A stretch of 51,154 nt of DNA from an uncultured Gemmiger sp. (GCA_944388165.1 CALXHS010000058.1:1-51154); one strand, 5' to 3'. Counted from the first letter of the stretch, positions 8,441 to 16,778 are shown. Notes: generated by a model not told the origin, from the letters alone. Numbers and translations: made by a program.

Positions 8441-8987
8441 GACGGATCTCCTCCCGTTGTGTTTCGATGAAGCGCTGGCGCAGTCTGGCGCGCCCGCGGG
8501 AAAGCCGCACATTCACGTTGTGCTCGGTCATGTGCAGCCGCCGGGCGATCTCCCGGGCCGGTTCCAGCAGGTAATACCGCCGCAGAAAGATGGTGCGGTC
8601 GGGCTCGTCCAGGTCCAGCACCAGCCCCTGAATGATCTCCTCCGCCTCGGTGGGCTGGGGTGTGAGCATCCAGTCCCCGGCGGCTTCGTCCAGGGGCACG
8701 GTGCCGCTGCGGCGCAAGGCCCGCCACCGGGTGATGGCGGTGTTGCGGGCGGTCACACACAGCCACCCTTTCAGTGAGCGGGCGTCCCGCTGCAGCTGGG
8801 GGGCGTGGCGCCAGGCCGACACCAGCACGTCGGCCACACATTCCTCCGCGTCCTGGTCGGCATCGGGCAGCACCCGGCGTACGATGGCGTGGATCATGGC
8901 GCCGTAGTTGTCCAGCACGGCGGCCAGCCCGGCCTGCGGGTCGCCGCACAGCAGCGCCAGCAGTTCGCGATCATTGACAGTGTGCAA
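8433..8987 (-). CDS. ECF-type RNA polymerase sigma factor
   Basis: A 184-residue sigma-70 family extracytoplasmic function factor. The region-2 core reads AVLDNYGAMIHAIVRRVL then DADQDAEECVADVLVSAWRH, the typical DAEDxVQEVF-like motif, and SLKGWLCVTARNTAITRWRA closes region 2. Region 4 includes LDEPDRTIFLRRYY and the helix-turn-helix AREIARRLHMTEHNVNVRLSRGR. I place the start at a TTG (8985-8987) because AAAGGAGG sits 8 nt upstream; an alternative GTG at 9017 adds ten residues but would lie upstream of that ribosome site. It overlaps its membrane partner by 8 nt. No clear own-consensus promoter was identified. Confidence 0.9.
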   Translation of the reverse strand: MHTVNDRELLALLCGDPQAGLAAVLDNYGAMIHAIVRRVLPDADQDAEECVADVLVSAWRHAPQLQRDARSLKGWLCVTARNTAITRWRALRRSGTVPLDEAAGDWMLTPQPTEAEEIIQGLVLDLDEPDRTIFLRRYYLLEPAREIARRLHMTEHNVNVRLSRGRARLRQRFIETQREEIRHA

Positions 8988-9053
8988 GTTGGTTTCCTCC
9001 TTTGTTGGGCCCTTCACCCATCAAGACGCAGCGGAAAGGGGAAAAGTCACAGA

Positions 9054-9094
9054 CAAAAACAAAAATCCCCGCCCTTTTTTGCAAAGGACGGGGA
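9054..9094 (-). terminator. Terminator after the pyridoxamine-oxidase-like gene
   Basis: On the minus strand CCCCGTCCTTT pairs with AAAGGGCGGGG (one wobble), followed by ATTTTTGTTTTT. Confidence 0.8.
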
Positions 9095-9106
9095 AGATCA
9101 GCGGTA

Positions 9107-9517
9107 TCAGTAGCTCAGAATGTCCTTGACGGTGCCGGACATGGAGAACAGCTTGGCGGAGATGTGGTCCAGATACACGATGCCCAGCTTGAGGCCGCTT
9201 TCCTCGTTGTACATGTCTTCCAGCTGGGGCATGGCCTTGAAGGCCGCTTCCAGGGCTTCGGGGCTGTTGTCAAAGTTGGCGGTGCCCTGAATACGCATCC
9301 ACTCCCCGCGGTCGTTGGCGGCGCAGATCTCCAGGTTGGTGTTGTCCAGCAGCTGCTTGTAGGCTGCCTTGTGCTTGCCGATGCCCAGGCACAGGCGGTC
9401 CTTGTACCACATGGCAAAGCCCATGGGCCGCACCCGCGGCAGATATCCATCCACCGTGGCCAGATAGAACGTCGGGTTGTCTTTCAGAAACTGCATGATC
9501 TCTTCGCTGGGCTGCAT
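9107..9517 (-). CDS. Pyridoxamine 5'-phosphate oxidase-like flavin-binding protein
   Basis: A 136-residue split-barrel flavoprotein of the PNPOx-like superfamily. The opening EEIMQFLKDNPTFYLATVDG, then PRVRPMGFAMWYKDRLCLG and the ICAANDRGEWMRIQGTANF strand, are the standard FMN-binding barrel pattern of the clostridial NimC/NimA-like branch. Members bind FMN or F420 and reduce small molecules; substrate is unknown. The start at 9517 is set by GGGGAGGG upstream; the longer reading from 9577 lacks a site. It lies 70 nt downstream of dapL on the same strand with no terminator seen between, so read-through from dapL is likely, and it ends at its own terminator. Confidence 0.85.
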   Translation of the reverse strand: MQPSEEIMQFLKDNPTFYLATVDGYLPRVRPMGFAMWYKDRLCLGIGKHKAAYKQLLDNTNLEICAANDRGEWMRIQGTANFDNSPEALEAAFKAMPQLEDMYNEESGLKLGIVYLDHISAKLFSMSGTVKDILSY

Positions 9518-9587
9518 AAAAGTCCCTCCCCGTGATATGTGATGCAAATGGTCAGCCGGTGTGCCGAAATGCCGCAAAGGGTTTGGT

Positions 9588-10790
9588 TCAGCAGCCGGAC
9601 GGAAGCGTTTTCAGCGCCGCCAGAATGCGGGCGGCGGCTTCCTTGGTCTTTTCGGCGTCGCCGAAGGCGGTCAGGCGGAAGTAGCCTTCGCCGCAGGCGC
9701 CGAAGCCCTCGCCGGGGGTGCCCACCACACCGGCGGTCTCCAGCAGCCAGTCAAAGAACTGCCAGCTGCCCATGCCGTTGGGGCACTTCAGCCAGATGTA
9801 GGGGCTGTTCTTGCCGCCGCAGTACCACACGCCCGCTTCGTCCAGGGCGGCGGCGATCACCGCGGCGTTGCGGCGGTAGTAGTTCAGGTTTTCCTGGATC
9901 TCGGCCATGCCTTCTTCGGTAAAGACGGCGGCAGCCGCGCGCTGCACGATGTAGGCAACGCCGTTGAACTTGGTGGTCTGGCGGCGCAGCCACATCTTGT
10001 TCAGGCTCATGCTTTCCCGTTCCAGGGCCTGGGGCACCACGGTGTAGCCGCAGCGGGTGCCGGTGAAACCGGCGATCTTGGAGAAGCTGCACACCTCGAT
10101 GGCGCATTCCTTGGCGCCTTCCACCTCAAAGATGCTGCGGGCCAGGCCGGGCTCGCTGACAAAGCACTCGTAGGCGGCGTCAAACAGGATGACGGCGTCA
10201 TGGGCGCGGGCCCAGTCCACCCACACCTTCAGCTGTTCCACCGTGTAGGTGGCGCCGGTGGGGTTGTTGGGGCTGCACAGATACACCAGGTCGGCGTTCA
10301 TGGAATCGTCCGGCATGGGCAGAAAGTTGTTTTCAGCGGTGGCGGGCATGTAGACGATCTTGCGGCCGGCCATCACGTTGTCATCCACGTAGACGGGGTA
10401 GACCGGGTCGGGCACCAGCACGGTGTTGTTCACGTCGAACAGGTCCAGCAGGTTGCCCAGGTCGCTCTTGGCGCCGTCGGAGATGAAGATCTCGGCGGTG
10501 TCCAGCTCCACGCCGTTGCCGGCGTAGTACTTCTGGATGGCTTCCCGCAGGAACGGATAGCCCTGCTCGCTGGGAATGTAGCCGTGGAAGGTCTCCTTGC
10601 GGCCCTGTTCATCGGCGGCCTCGTGCAGCGCCCGGACCACGCTCTTGGCCAGGGGCAGGGTCACGTCGCCGATGCCCAGACGGATGATGTCCTTGTCGGG
10701 ATGGGCGGCCTGGAAATCGGTCACCTTATGGGCGATGGTGCTGAAGAGATAGCTCTCTTCCAGCTCCGCGTAATGCTTGTTCATTTTCAT
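9588..10790 (-). CDS. dapL: LL-diaminopimelate aminotransferase
   Basis: A 400-residue fold-type I PLP aminotransferase converting tetrahydrodipicolinate and glutamate to LL-diaminopimelate, a one-step shortcut for lysine and peptidoglycan precursors. Family marks are IIRLGIGDVTLPL near residue 35, GYIPSEQGYPFLREAI, ISDGAKSDLGNL, VPDPVYPVYVD, LCSPNNPTGA, and the PLP lysine in CSFSKIAGFTGTRCGY. These agree with DapL rather than with generic aspartate aminotransferases. AGGAGGGG lies 8 nt ahead of the start. It has its own promoter just upstream (10832-10860), although the gene before it (nucleoid protein) ends only 76 nt away. Length is normal. Confidence 0.95.
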   Translation of the reverse strand: MKMNKHYAELEESYLFSTIAHKVTDFQAAHPDKDIIRLGIGDVTLPLAKSVVRALHEAADEQGRKETFHGYIPSEQGYPFLREAIQKYYAGNGVELDTAEIFISDGAKSDLGNLLDLFDVNNTVLVPDPVYPVYVDDNVMAGRKIVYMPATAENNFLPMPDDSMNADLVYLCSPNNPTGATYTVEQLKVWVDWARAHDAVILFDAAYECFVSEPGLARSIFEVEGAKECAIEVCSFSKIAGFTGTRCGYTVVPQALERESMSLNKMWLRRQTTKFNGVAYIVQRAAAAVFTEEGMAEIQENLNYYRRNAAVIAAALDEAGVWYCGGKNSPYIWLKCPNGMGSWQFFDWLLETAGVVGTPGEGFGACGEGYFRLTAFGDAEKTKEAAARILAALKTLPSGC

Positions 10791-10831
10791 GCAAAGATCC
10801 CCTCCTGCAAATTAACCTTATAAATGAGTGT

Positions 10832-10860
10832 ATTTTAACACAAATCTCGTTTTGGTGCAA
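10832..10860 (-). promoter_or_regulatory. Promoter for dapL
   Basis: On the minus strand TTGCAC, 17 nt, then TAAAAT, 42 nt before the dapL start, in an AT-rich island between two GC-rich genes. Confidence 0.78.
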
Positions 10861-10866
10861 TGCGCT

Positions 10867-11871
10867 TTACACCAAAACCCCTTTGATCAGGATGGAAAGC
10901 CCGCCCCCGGCGCTGTGGATGAACTCCACCGCTTCGTCGCTGTTGCACAGTTCGGCGGGGATCTTGATCTCAATGCCTGTCTCGGTCTTGAAGCTGCGGC
11001 TCTCCAGACGCTTCATCCGGGCGGGGGAGACGGTCACCCGGTCGGTGGGGGCCACGCCGGTTTCGGCCAGGGCTTCGTCAAAGGCGGGGGCCGCCAGGGG
11101 ATACTGCTCCTCGATGCGGGCGCGCACGTCCTCCACCGCGATGGTGTTTTCCACCGCCTGGTTGCGCACCATCAGTTCCACCGCCGTTTCGGTGCCGCCG
11201 TCAAAAGGAGGTACGTCCTCCAGGTCGGCGGCTTCGGGGTAGGCGGCCTGCACGGCGGCCACGGCAGTCTCGCACACGGCCTTCAGCTTTTCCTTTTCCG
11301 GCAGGGCCTGGGTGCAGCCGAACACCCGGGTAGACAGGTAATAGTCTTTCTTGTCGTCCATGGTGTACCGCTTTTCGATGAGCCGGATGGTCAGGTTGGC
11401 CCGGTCGATGAGGGCGGCTTCGTCCGCCTTGGGGCTGCCGGGCAGGATGGTGCGCTGGGGGGCGATGGTGCTGCACTGGCCATTGCCCATGACGTTGGTC
11501 ACGTGGGTGTAGCCGGGGCGGTAGTTCAGTTTCAGCACCCCGTAGTAGGGCACGCCCTGCACCGTAAAGTCCACAATGGCCAGGTCGCCGGAAGGGATGT
11601 CCGGGTACTGGAGCAGCTGCTCAAAGACCACCCCCGCAATGCGGCGGGAAAGGTCGATGAAATCGTCGTTGTGCTGCATCTCCTGCAAAAAGGCGGAGTC
11701 GGGCAGGAAGCGGCAGTTCTTGCCGTCGTCGCTGGCAAAGGCCTTTTCCAGGCAGAGGGTGAAATATTCGAACAGGTTGGCGTCCATATCCATGGGCCGG
11801 TCGGACAAGACCGGTTCCGACGCCCCAGAATCCAGCAGATGAAAGATGACCTGATTCAGTTTGATGTCCAT
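10867..11871 (-). CDS. Nucleoid-associated protein, NdpA/YejK family
   Basis: A 334-residue protein matching the NdpA family: MDIKLNQVIFHLLDS at the start, FLPDSAFLQEMQH, then SGDLAIVDFTVQGVPYYGVLKLNY and a C-terminal SFKTETGIEIKIP. In proteobacteria YejK binds the nucleoid and topoisomerases; in Firmicutes the role is not settled, and some relatives lie near defence genes, which is not seen here. The start at 11871 has AAAGGA upstream and begins the conserved domain; longer readings toward 12273 overlap a divergent gene and lack homology-like character. No clear terminator separates it from dapL, so some read-through may occur. Confidence 0.85.
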   Translation of the reverse strand: MDIKLNQVIFHLLDSGASEPVLSDRPMDMDANLFEYFTLCLEKAFASDDGKNCRFLPDSAFLQEMQHNDDFIDLSRRIAGVVFEQLLQYPDIPSGDLAIVDFTVQGVPYYGVLKLNYRPGYTHVTNVMGNGQCSTIAPQRTILPGSPKADEAALIDRANLTIRLIEKRYTMDDKKDYYLSTRVFGCTQALPEKEKLKAVCETAVAAVQAAYPEAADLEDVPPFDGGTETAVELMVRNQAVENTIAVEDVRARIEEQYPLAAPAFDEALAETGVAPTDRVTVSPARMKRLESRSFKTETGIEIKIPAELCNSDEAVEFIHSAGGGLSILIKGVLV

Positions 11872-11904
11872 GCAGAGGGTTCCTTTCTGTTTGTGTCTGG
11901 CCCC

Positions 11905-11913
11905 AGTATACCA
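11905..11913 (-). promoter_or_regulatory. Extended -10 promoter for the nucleoid-associated protein gene
   Basis: On the minus strand TGG precedes TATACT, an extended -10 element. The -35 (TGTCCA at 17 nt) is poor. It lies 34 nt before the start. Confidence 0.55.
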
Positions 11914-11988
11914 CATTTTGCCGCCCTTGGACAGGGGATAGCCGCCCCGGCGGGGGGCATACTGAACGGTGAAAGGATGTGAGCGCCC

Positions 11989-12276
11989 ATGATTCCCAGA
12001 CTGCACGGCCCCGCCGCGCCCCTGTGGGCCACCGACCTGCGGGGGGCACAGCCTGACCCCACGCTTTCCGCACCGCCCCACACACCGCGGTATGACGAGT
12101 ATCTGCGCCGCACGCTGCCCTGCCGCCAGAAGGCCGCCAAGGCTTTTCTGGAAGGCACCAGCCCCGGTGTGATGCAGAGCTACGCCCCCGACGCCAAGCC
12201 GGGAAAAGACGGCTGGGTGGAGGACGACGAGACGGTGCGCCGCCTGATGAAATGGCGGGAACAGGCCATTCACTGA
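11989..12276 (+). CDS. Small hypothetical protein
   Basis: A 95-residue orphan frame beginning MIPRLHGPAAPLWATDLRGA and ending DDETVRRLMKWREQAIH. It has no recognised domain, no membrane segment and no signal peptide; the C-terminal half is helical and charged. AAAGGATG lies upstream of the ATG, and the frame fills the gap between a divergent gene and a strong terminator, which argues that it is real. The first 35 residues are Pro-rich and may be disordered. I do not recognise a function. Confidence 0.6.
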   Translation: MIPRLHGPAAPLWATDLRGAQPDPTLSAPPHTPRYDEYLRRTLPCRQKAAKAFLEGTSPGVMQSYAPDAKPGKDGWVEDDETVRRLMKWREQAIH

Positions 12277-12290
12277 AACGTCCGATGCGC

Positions 12291-12331
12291 AAAAACCGGG
12301 CCCCGCCGAAAAAGGCAGGGCCCGGTCTTTT
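12291..12331. terminator. Bidirectional terminator
   Basis: CCGGGCCCCGCC and GGCAGGGCCCGG pair around a short A-rich loop, with AAAAA on the left and TCTTTT on the right. It separates two converging small genes. Confidence 0.88.
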
Positions 12332-12342
12332 ACATAGGGAGC

Positions 12343-12702
12343 TTACGGCATCTGAAAGCCCGGTTCCCCCGGCAGCGCCAGGTGGTTGGCTTCCAGCAGG
12401 CGGCGGAACTCCTCCTCCGTCATCTCAAAGGTGATGTCCCGGATCATGGAAGGTTCGTGGAGAAGTACCTGCCAGGGGGCGCCGTTGGGCTGCTGCAAAA
12501 ACAACAGCCCCGACACCTCGCCCAGGCCCTTCACCGCCTCGTCCTCCCGAAGGGACGGGGCCGGTACCACGAAATAGTGGTCCACCATCCGCCCGTCGGG
12601 AAAATCATGCTCGATGGCGGCGGGCCATTCCTCCGGGGCGCGGGTATTTTTGTACTGCATGCGCAGCGAAAGAAAATCCGCCGCAGTCAGCTGGCTGGGC
12701 AT
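12343..12702 (-). CDS. Small hypothetical protein downstream of the nucleobase permease
   Basis: A 119-residue soluble protein beginning MPSQLTAADFLSLRMQYKNT and ending LEANHLALPGEPGFQMP, with an acidic middle (SLREDEAVKGLGEV). The start at 12702 has AAAGGAGG upstream. It lies 34 nt after the permease stop on the same strand with no terminator between, so it is probably the second gene of that operon. I do not recognise a domain. The strand pattern (HYFVVPAPSLRE, LFLQQPNGAPWQVLLHEPS) resembles a small mixed alpha/beta protein. Confidence 0.7.
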   Translation of the reverse strand: MPSQLTAADFLSLRMQYKNTRAPEEWPAAIEHDFPDGRMVDHYFVVPAPSLREDEAVKGLGEVSGLLFLQQPNGAPWQVLLHEPSMIRDITFEMTEEEFRRLLEANHLALPGEPGFQMP

Positions 12703-12736
12703 GGGGCCCGCCTCCTTTCCTGTTTGTGTGGATAAA

Positions 12737-14113
12737 TCAGACGCGCACGCTGGCGCCTTCGCCGGTGCCGGTGCCGTCGTCGAATTCATAGGTGTTGCCG
12801 GGCAGCAGGGCGTTGAGCAGGATGCCCGCGATGGCGGCGATGGCCAGGCCGGACAGGTTGATGGTAACGCCGGCCACCACGAAGGACAGGCCGCCCACAG
12901 AGTTGAAGCCCAGGGCGCAGACCAGGATGACCGCCGCAATGATCAGGTTGCGGGAGTTGGTGAAGTCCACCTGGTTTTCCACCACGTTGCGCACGCCGAT
13001 GGCGGAGATCATGCCGTACAGCACGAAGCTGATGCCGCCGATGATGCCCGCGGGGATGGAGTTGATGACGGCGTCAAACTTGGGGCTGAAGCTCAGGATG
13101 ATGGCAAACACAGCCGCAATACGGATGACCAGGGGATCGTAGATCTTGGTCAGGGCCAGAACGCCGGTGTTTTCGCCGTAGGTGGTGTTGGCGGGGCCGC
13201 CCAACAGACCGGCCATGCTGGTGGCCAGGCCGTCGCCCAGCAGGGTACGGTTCAGGCCGGGGTCACGGATGTAGTTCTTGCCCACGGTAGCACTGATGGA
13301 AGCGATGTCGCCGATGTGTTCCATCATGGTGGCCAGGGCGATGGGCACGATGGTCAGCACAGCGCTGATGAACTCGGGGCTGCCGTCAATGGCAAACAGG
13401 CCCATGGACTTGGGGTTCAGGGGCACGCCGAACCAGGCGGCGCTGGTCACGCTGGAGAAGTCCACCGCGCCGGTGACCAGGGCCACCACGTAAGAGACGA
13501 TCACGCCCAGCAGGATGGGCAGGATCTTGACCATGCCCTTGCCCCAGATGTTGCAGACGATGACGGTGCCCAGAGCCACAAAGGCCAGCAGCCAGTTGGT
13601 CTGGCAGTTGCTGATGGCGGAAGGAGCCAGGATCAGGCCGATGGCGATGATGATGGGGCCGGTGACCACGGGCGGGAACAGCTTCATGATGCGGCGGATG
13701 CCGAACACCGAGATCAGCAGGCTGAACAGCACATACACCAGGCCGCTCAGGGCGACGGCAGCGCAGGCATAGGGCAGCATTTCAGTGTTGGGAATGGTCT
13801 GCTGGCCGTTTTCATCCAGCAGCATGGGGGCCACGATGGCGAAGCCGCCCAGGTAAGCGAACGAGGAACCCAGGAAAGCCGGGACCTTGCCGCCGGTGAT
13901 CAGGTGGAACAGCAGGGTGCCCAGACCGGCACACAGCAGGGTGGTGGAAACGCTCAGGCCGGTGATCAGGGGCACCAGGACCGTCGCGCCGAACATGGCG
14001 AACATGTGCTGCACGCCCAGCACCAGCACCCGGGGCTTGCCCAGGGTCATGGCGTCGTAAACACCCTTGCTGAAATCGGGCGTCTGCGGCGTCTGTTTCT
14101 TTTCTTCACTCAT
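12737..14113 (-). CDS. Uracil/xanthine permease (nucleobase:cation symporter-2 family)
   Basis: A 458-residue carrier with about 12-14 membrane segments. The hallmark VLGVQHMFAMFGATVLVPL near residue 32 is the conserved UraA/PyrP start, followed by GSSFAYLGGF, and SGLVYVLFSLL. Later marks are TYGENTGVLALTKIYDP (the QxxGxxxxT-type signature of the family) and SVGGLSFVVAGVTINLSGLA. It imports uracil or another nucleobase with protons. The start at 14113 follows GAGGAGG at 11 nt. No PyrR binding leader is obvious in the 65-nt untranslated region. It probably forms an operon with the small gene at 12343-12702. Confidence 0.9.
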   Translation of the reverse strand: MSEEKKQTPQTPDFSKGVYDAMTLGKPRVLVLGVQHMFAMFGATVLVPLITGLSVSTTLLCAGLGTLLFHLITGGKVPAFLGSSFAYLGGFAIVAPMLLDENGQQTIPNTEMLPYACAAVALSGLVYVLFSLLISVFGIRRIMKLFPPVVTGPIIIAIGLILAPSAISNCQTNWLLAFVALGTVIVCNIWGKGMVKILPILLGVIVSYVVALVTGAVDFSSVTSAAWFGVPLNPKSMGLFAIDGSPEFISAVLTIVPIALATMMEHIGDIASISATVGKNYIRDPGLNRTLLGDGLATSMAGLLGGPANTTYGENTGVLALTKIYDPLVIRIAAVFAIILSFSPKFDAVINSIPAGIIGGISFVLYGMISAIGVRNVVENQVDFTNSRNLIIAAVILVCALGFNSVGGLSFVVAGVTINLSGLAIAAIAGILLNALLPGNTYEFDDGTGTGEGASVRV

Positions 14114-14177
14114 GGAACAAACATCCTCCTCAATTTCACACAGCGCCCCGCAGCCTTTGCCGGGCGTTCTCCGTTTC

Positions 14178-14206
14178 ATCATACCAGAAACCGCCTGTAT
14201 ATGCAA
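14178..14206 (-). promoter_or_regulatory. Promoter for the nucleobase permease
   Basis: On the minus strand TTGCAT, 17 nt, TATGAT, with TGG just ahead of the -10, making it an extended -10 as well. It lies back-to-back with the AEC promoter, only 9 nt apart. Confidence 0.75.
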
Positions 14207-14215
14207 TATGGCGGC

Positions 14216-14244
14216 TTGCCGTTTATTCGTGTTTGTGTTAGGAT
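14216..14244 (+). promoter_or_regulatory. Promoter for the AEC transporter
   Basis: TTGCCG, 17 nt, TAGGAT, with TGT ahead of the -10 (extended). Weaker than the divergent partner. Confidence 0.6.
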
Positions 14245-14283
14245 AACAGGCAGACGAAAAAAGGGGAGAGAACGTATATACCT

Positions 14284-15228
14284 ATGGAAAATCTGATTTT
14301 CAGCATCAATTCCACCCTGCCGGTGTTTCTGGTCATGGCGGCGGGCTGGGGGCTGCGGCGGCTGGGGTTCCTGCCGCCGGAATTCTGCACCGCGGCGGAC
14401 AAGCTGGTGTTCAAGGTCACCCTGCCCATCATGCTGCTGTGCGATATGGCTTCGGTGGACCTGAACCATGATTTTGACGGCAAGTTTGTGGGCTTCTGCT
14501 TCGGGGCCACCATCATCTCCATTCTGGTGATCTGGGGCCTGTCCCACCGCTTTCTGCGGGACAAGACCCTGGTGGGGGAATTTGTCCAGAGTTCCTACCG
14601 CAGCAGCGCCGCCATCCTGGGTGTTGCCTTCATCCAGAACATCTACGGTACTGCCGGTGCCGCCCCGCTGATGATCCTGGGCAGCGTGCCGCTGTTCAAC
14701 GTTTTTGCGGTGACCATCCTCACGGTGGAAAACCCGGCCTGCAAAGGCAAGCTGCATCCTTCGGCGGTGCTGCGGGGCGTCATCACCAACCCCATCATCC
14801 TGGGCATTGCGGCGGGGGCGGTGGTCAGCCTGCTGCCCTTTGAACTGCCCGTTCTGGTCAGCAAGACCTTCGACAGCATTGCTTCCCTCACCAGTCCGCT
14901 GGCGCTGCTCTCTCTGGGCGCGTCTTTTGAAGGCGCCCGGGCGGTGCGCAAGCTGGCGCCCACCCTGGGGGCCGCTTTCTGCAAGGTGGCGGTACTGTGC
15001 GCGGTCTTTCTGCCCGCGGCGGTGCACCTGGGATTCCGGGATCAGCAGCTGGTGGCTTTGCTGGTCATGCTGGGCAGCCCCACCACCCCCACCAGCTACA
15101 TCATGGCCAAGAATATGGGCCACGAAGGGGTGCTCAGCGCCAGCGTGACGGTGGTCACCACCCTGCTTTCGGCGCTGACCCTCACGGCGTGGATCTTCCT
15201 GCTGCGCAGCGGCGGGTACATTGCCTGA
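14284..15228 (+). CDS. AEC-family transporter (auxin efflux carrier superfamily)
   Basis: A 314-residue membrane protein with about ten helices, arranged as two five-helix halves. Marks are ILVIWGLSHRFL, the YRSSAAILGVAFIQNIYG segment (AEC family N-G motif region), TNPIILGIAAGAVVSLL, and SPTTPTSYIMAKNMG near the end, the typical second conserved loop of bacterial AEC/MleP-like carriers. Family members export or exchange organic acids such as malate or lactate; the substrate here is unknown. A GGGGAG site lies 15 nt from the start, which is long. The gene stands alone and ends at a bidirectional terminator. It sits next to citrate synthase, which would fit an organic-acid substrate, but that is only proximity. 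Confidence 0.88.
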   Translation: MENLIFSINSTLPVFLVMAAGWGLRRLGFLPPEFCTAADKLVFKVTLPIMLLCDMASVDLNHDFDGKFVGFCFGATIISILVIWGLSHRFLRDKTLVGEFVQSSYRSSAAILGVAFIQNIYGTAGAAPLMILGSVPLFNVFAVTILTVENPACKGKLHPSAVLRGVITNPIILGIAAGAVVSLLPFELPVLVSKTFDSIASLTSPLALLSLGASFEGARAVRKLAPTLGAAFCKVAVLCAVFLPAAVHLGFRDQQLVALLVMLGSPTTPTSYIMAKNMGHEGVLSASVTVVTTLLSALTLTAWIFLLRSGGYIA

Positions 15229-15244
15229 TATCTGTATATTTAAA

Positions 15245-15275
15245 GAAAAAGCCGCCCCGGCCGGGGCGGCTTTTT
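15245..15275. terminator. Bidirectional terminator
   Basis: AAAAAGCCGCCCCGG pairs perfectly with CCGGGGCGGCTTTTT. It separates the converging AEC and citrate synthase genes. Confidence 0.92.
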
Positions 15276-15293
15276 GGCTGCTTGGATATAGAA

Positions 15294-16667
15294 TTACCGT
15301 TCGTCCAGGGTCAGGTAGTCCTGGGCATGGCCCACATACTTGTAGGCAGGGCGGATGATGCGGTTGGCAAACTCCACTTCCTCCACACGATGGGCACACC
15401 AGCCCGGCACACGGGCGATGGCGAACAGCGGGGTGTACAGGTCCTCGCTGATGCCCAGCATGCGGTAGATCAGGCCGCTGAACAGGTCCACGTTGGCGCA
15501 CACCCGCTTGCCGCCGGGATGCTCCTCCGCAAAGACTTCGGGGGCCAGACGTTCGATGCTGCACAGCAGCTCGTATTCCTCGTCGTAGCCCTTTTCGTAG
15601 GCCAGGCGGCGGGCATGGGTCTTGAGGATCTGGGCGCGGGGGTCGCTGAGGGTGTACACAGCGTGGCCCATGCCGTAGATCAGGCCGCTGCCGTCCCCGG
15701 CTTCCTTGCGCATGATCTTGCGCAGGAACTCCCGCACTTCGTCATCGCTCTGGGGATCATCCACATTTTCCAGAATGTAGTCCAGCTGCTGCATCACCTT
15801 CAGGTTGGCGCCGCCGTGCTTGGGGCCCTTCAGGGCGCCGATGGCTGCCGAGATGGCGGCGTAGGTATCGGTGCCGGAGCTGGACAGCACGCGGCAGGTG
15901 AAGGTGGAGCAGTTGCCGCCGCCGTGGTCGGCGTGGACCAGCAGGCACAGGTCCAGCAGGCGGGCTTCCTCGTGGGTGAACTTCTGGTCCGCCCGGTAGG
16001 TGGACAGAATATGTTCCGCCGTGCTCTGCCCGGGGGTGGGCAGGTGGAAATACATGCTGTTGCGGTCATACACCCGGCGCTTGATCTGATAGGCGTTGAC
16101 CATCATGGTGGGCAGCTCGGCGATCAGGTTGATGCTCTGGCGCAGGATGTTGGGCAAAGAGGTGTCCTCGGCGTGTTCGTCATAGCTGTACATGGCCAGC
16201 ACGCTGCGGGCAATCTTGTTCATGATGTTGGGGGACGGGGAATTGAGGATCATATCATCCGCAAAGCCCCGGGGCAGTTCCCGGTGGGTCTCCAGCAGCT
16301 TGCGGAACCGGGCAAACTGCTCGGCGTTGGGCAGGCTGCCGAACAGCAGCAGCCACACTGCTTCCTCAAACATGAACCGGTCATGGGCGTCGGCTTCGGC
16401 CACCAGGGTGTCGATGTCGATGCCGCGGTAGATCAGCCGCCCGGGAATGGGGGTGACGGTGCCGTCGGGCTGCTTGTCGTAGCCGACAACGTTGGACACG
16501 TTGGTGATACCGGCCAGAACGCCGGTGCCGTCGGGGTTGCGCAGGCCGCGCTTGACGCCCAGGCGGTCAGCCTTGCGGGGGTCAAGGTGTGCATTGTGGG
16601 CCAGATACTCACCACACAGCAGCTGGATCTCCTCCGGCTCCAGAGCCGGTACGTCGGGATAATACAT
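15294..16667 (-). CDS. Citrate synthase
   Basis: A 457-residue type of citrate synthase condensing acetyl-CoA and oxaloacetate. Marks are GRLIYRGIDIDTLV, LVHADHGGGNCSTFTCRV, then LKGPKHGGANLKVM (first catalytic His), IYGMGHAVYTLSDPR (second His) and NVDLFSGLIY (catalytic Asp). The 80-residue N-terminal extension before the GIDI motif is usual for clostridial enzymes of this length. A 2-methylcitrate synthase is possible but the pairing with aconitase favours citrate. GAGGAGG lies upstream of the start. The gene is divergent from aconitase across a 399-nt palindrome-rich region, which points to joint control. Confidence 0.92.
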   Translation of the reverse strand: MYYPDVPALEPEEIQLLCGEYLAHNAHLDPRKADRLGVKRGLRNPDGTGVLAGITNVSNVVGYDKQPDGTVTPIPGRLIYRGIDIDTLVAEADAHDRFMFEEAVWLLLFGSLPNAEQFARFRKLLETHRELPRGFADDMILNSPSPNIMNKIARSVLAMYSYDEHAEDTSLPNILRQSINLIAELPTMMVNAYQIKRRVYDRNSMYFHLPTPGQSTAEHILSTYRADQKFTHEEARLLDLCLLVHADHGGGNCSTFTCRVLSSSGTDTYAAISAAIGALKGPKHGGANLKVMQQLDYILENVDDPQSDDEVREFLRKIMRKEAGDGSGLIYGMGHAVYTLSDPRAQILKTHARRLAYEKGYDEEYELLCSIERLAPEVFAEEHPGGKRVCANVDLFSGLIYRMLGISEDLYTPLFAIARVPGWCAHRVEEVEFANRIIRPAYKYVGHAQDYLTLDER

Positions 16668-16690
16668 CGCTTCACGCCTCCTCTATGCGG

Positions 16691-16708
16691 GCATGCAGGG
16701 GTGCATGC
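16691..16708. promoter_or_regulatory. Small perfect inverted repeat in the citrate synthase leader
   Basis: GCATGCA and TGCATGC flank a GGGG spacer, 24-41 nt upstream of the citrate synthase start. It could form a small hairpin next to the ribosome site or bind a protein. Confidence 0.5.
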
Positions 16709-16715
16709 GGGGAAC

Positions 16716-16739
16716 GGCACTTTACCACGTAAAAGTGCC
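16716..16739. promoter_or_regulatory. Candidate operator just downstream of the citrate synthase promoter
   Basis: GGCACTTT and AAAGTGCC form perfect 8-bp arms with an 8-nt centre. It lies at about +4 to +27 of the predicted citrate synthase transcript, a classical repressor position; as RNA it could also form a hairpin. Confidence 0.6.
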
Positions 16740-16749
16740 ACTGGATATA

Positions 16750-16778
16750 ATTTTATAGGATAAGCGCCCCGCCGTCAA
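16750..16778 (-). promoter_or_regulatory. Promoter for citrate synthase
   Basis: On the minus strand TTGACG, 17 nt, TAAAAT. Confidence 0.75.
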
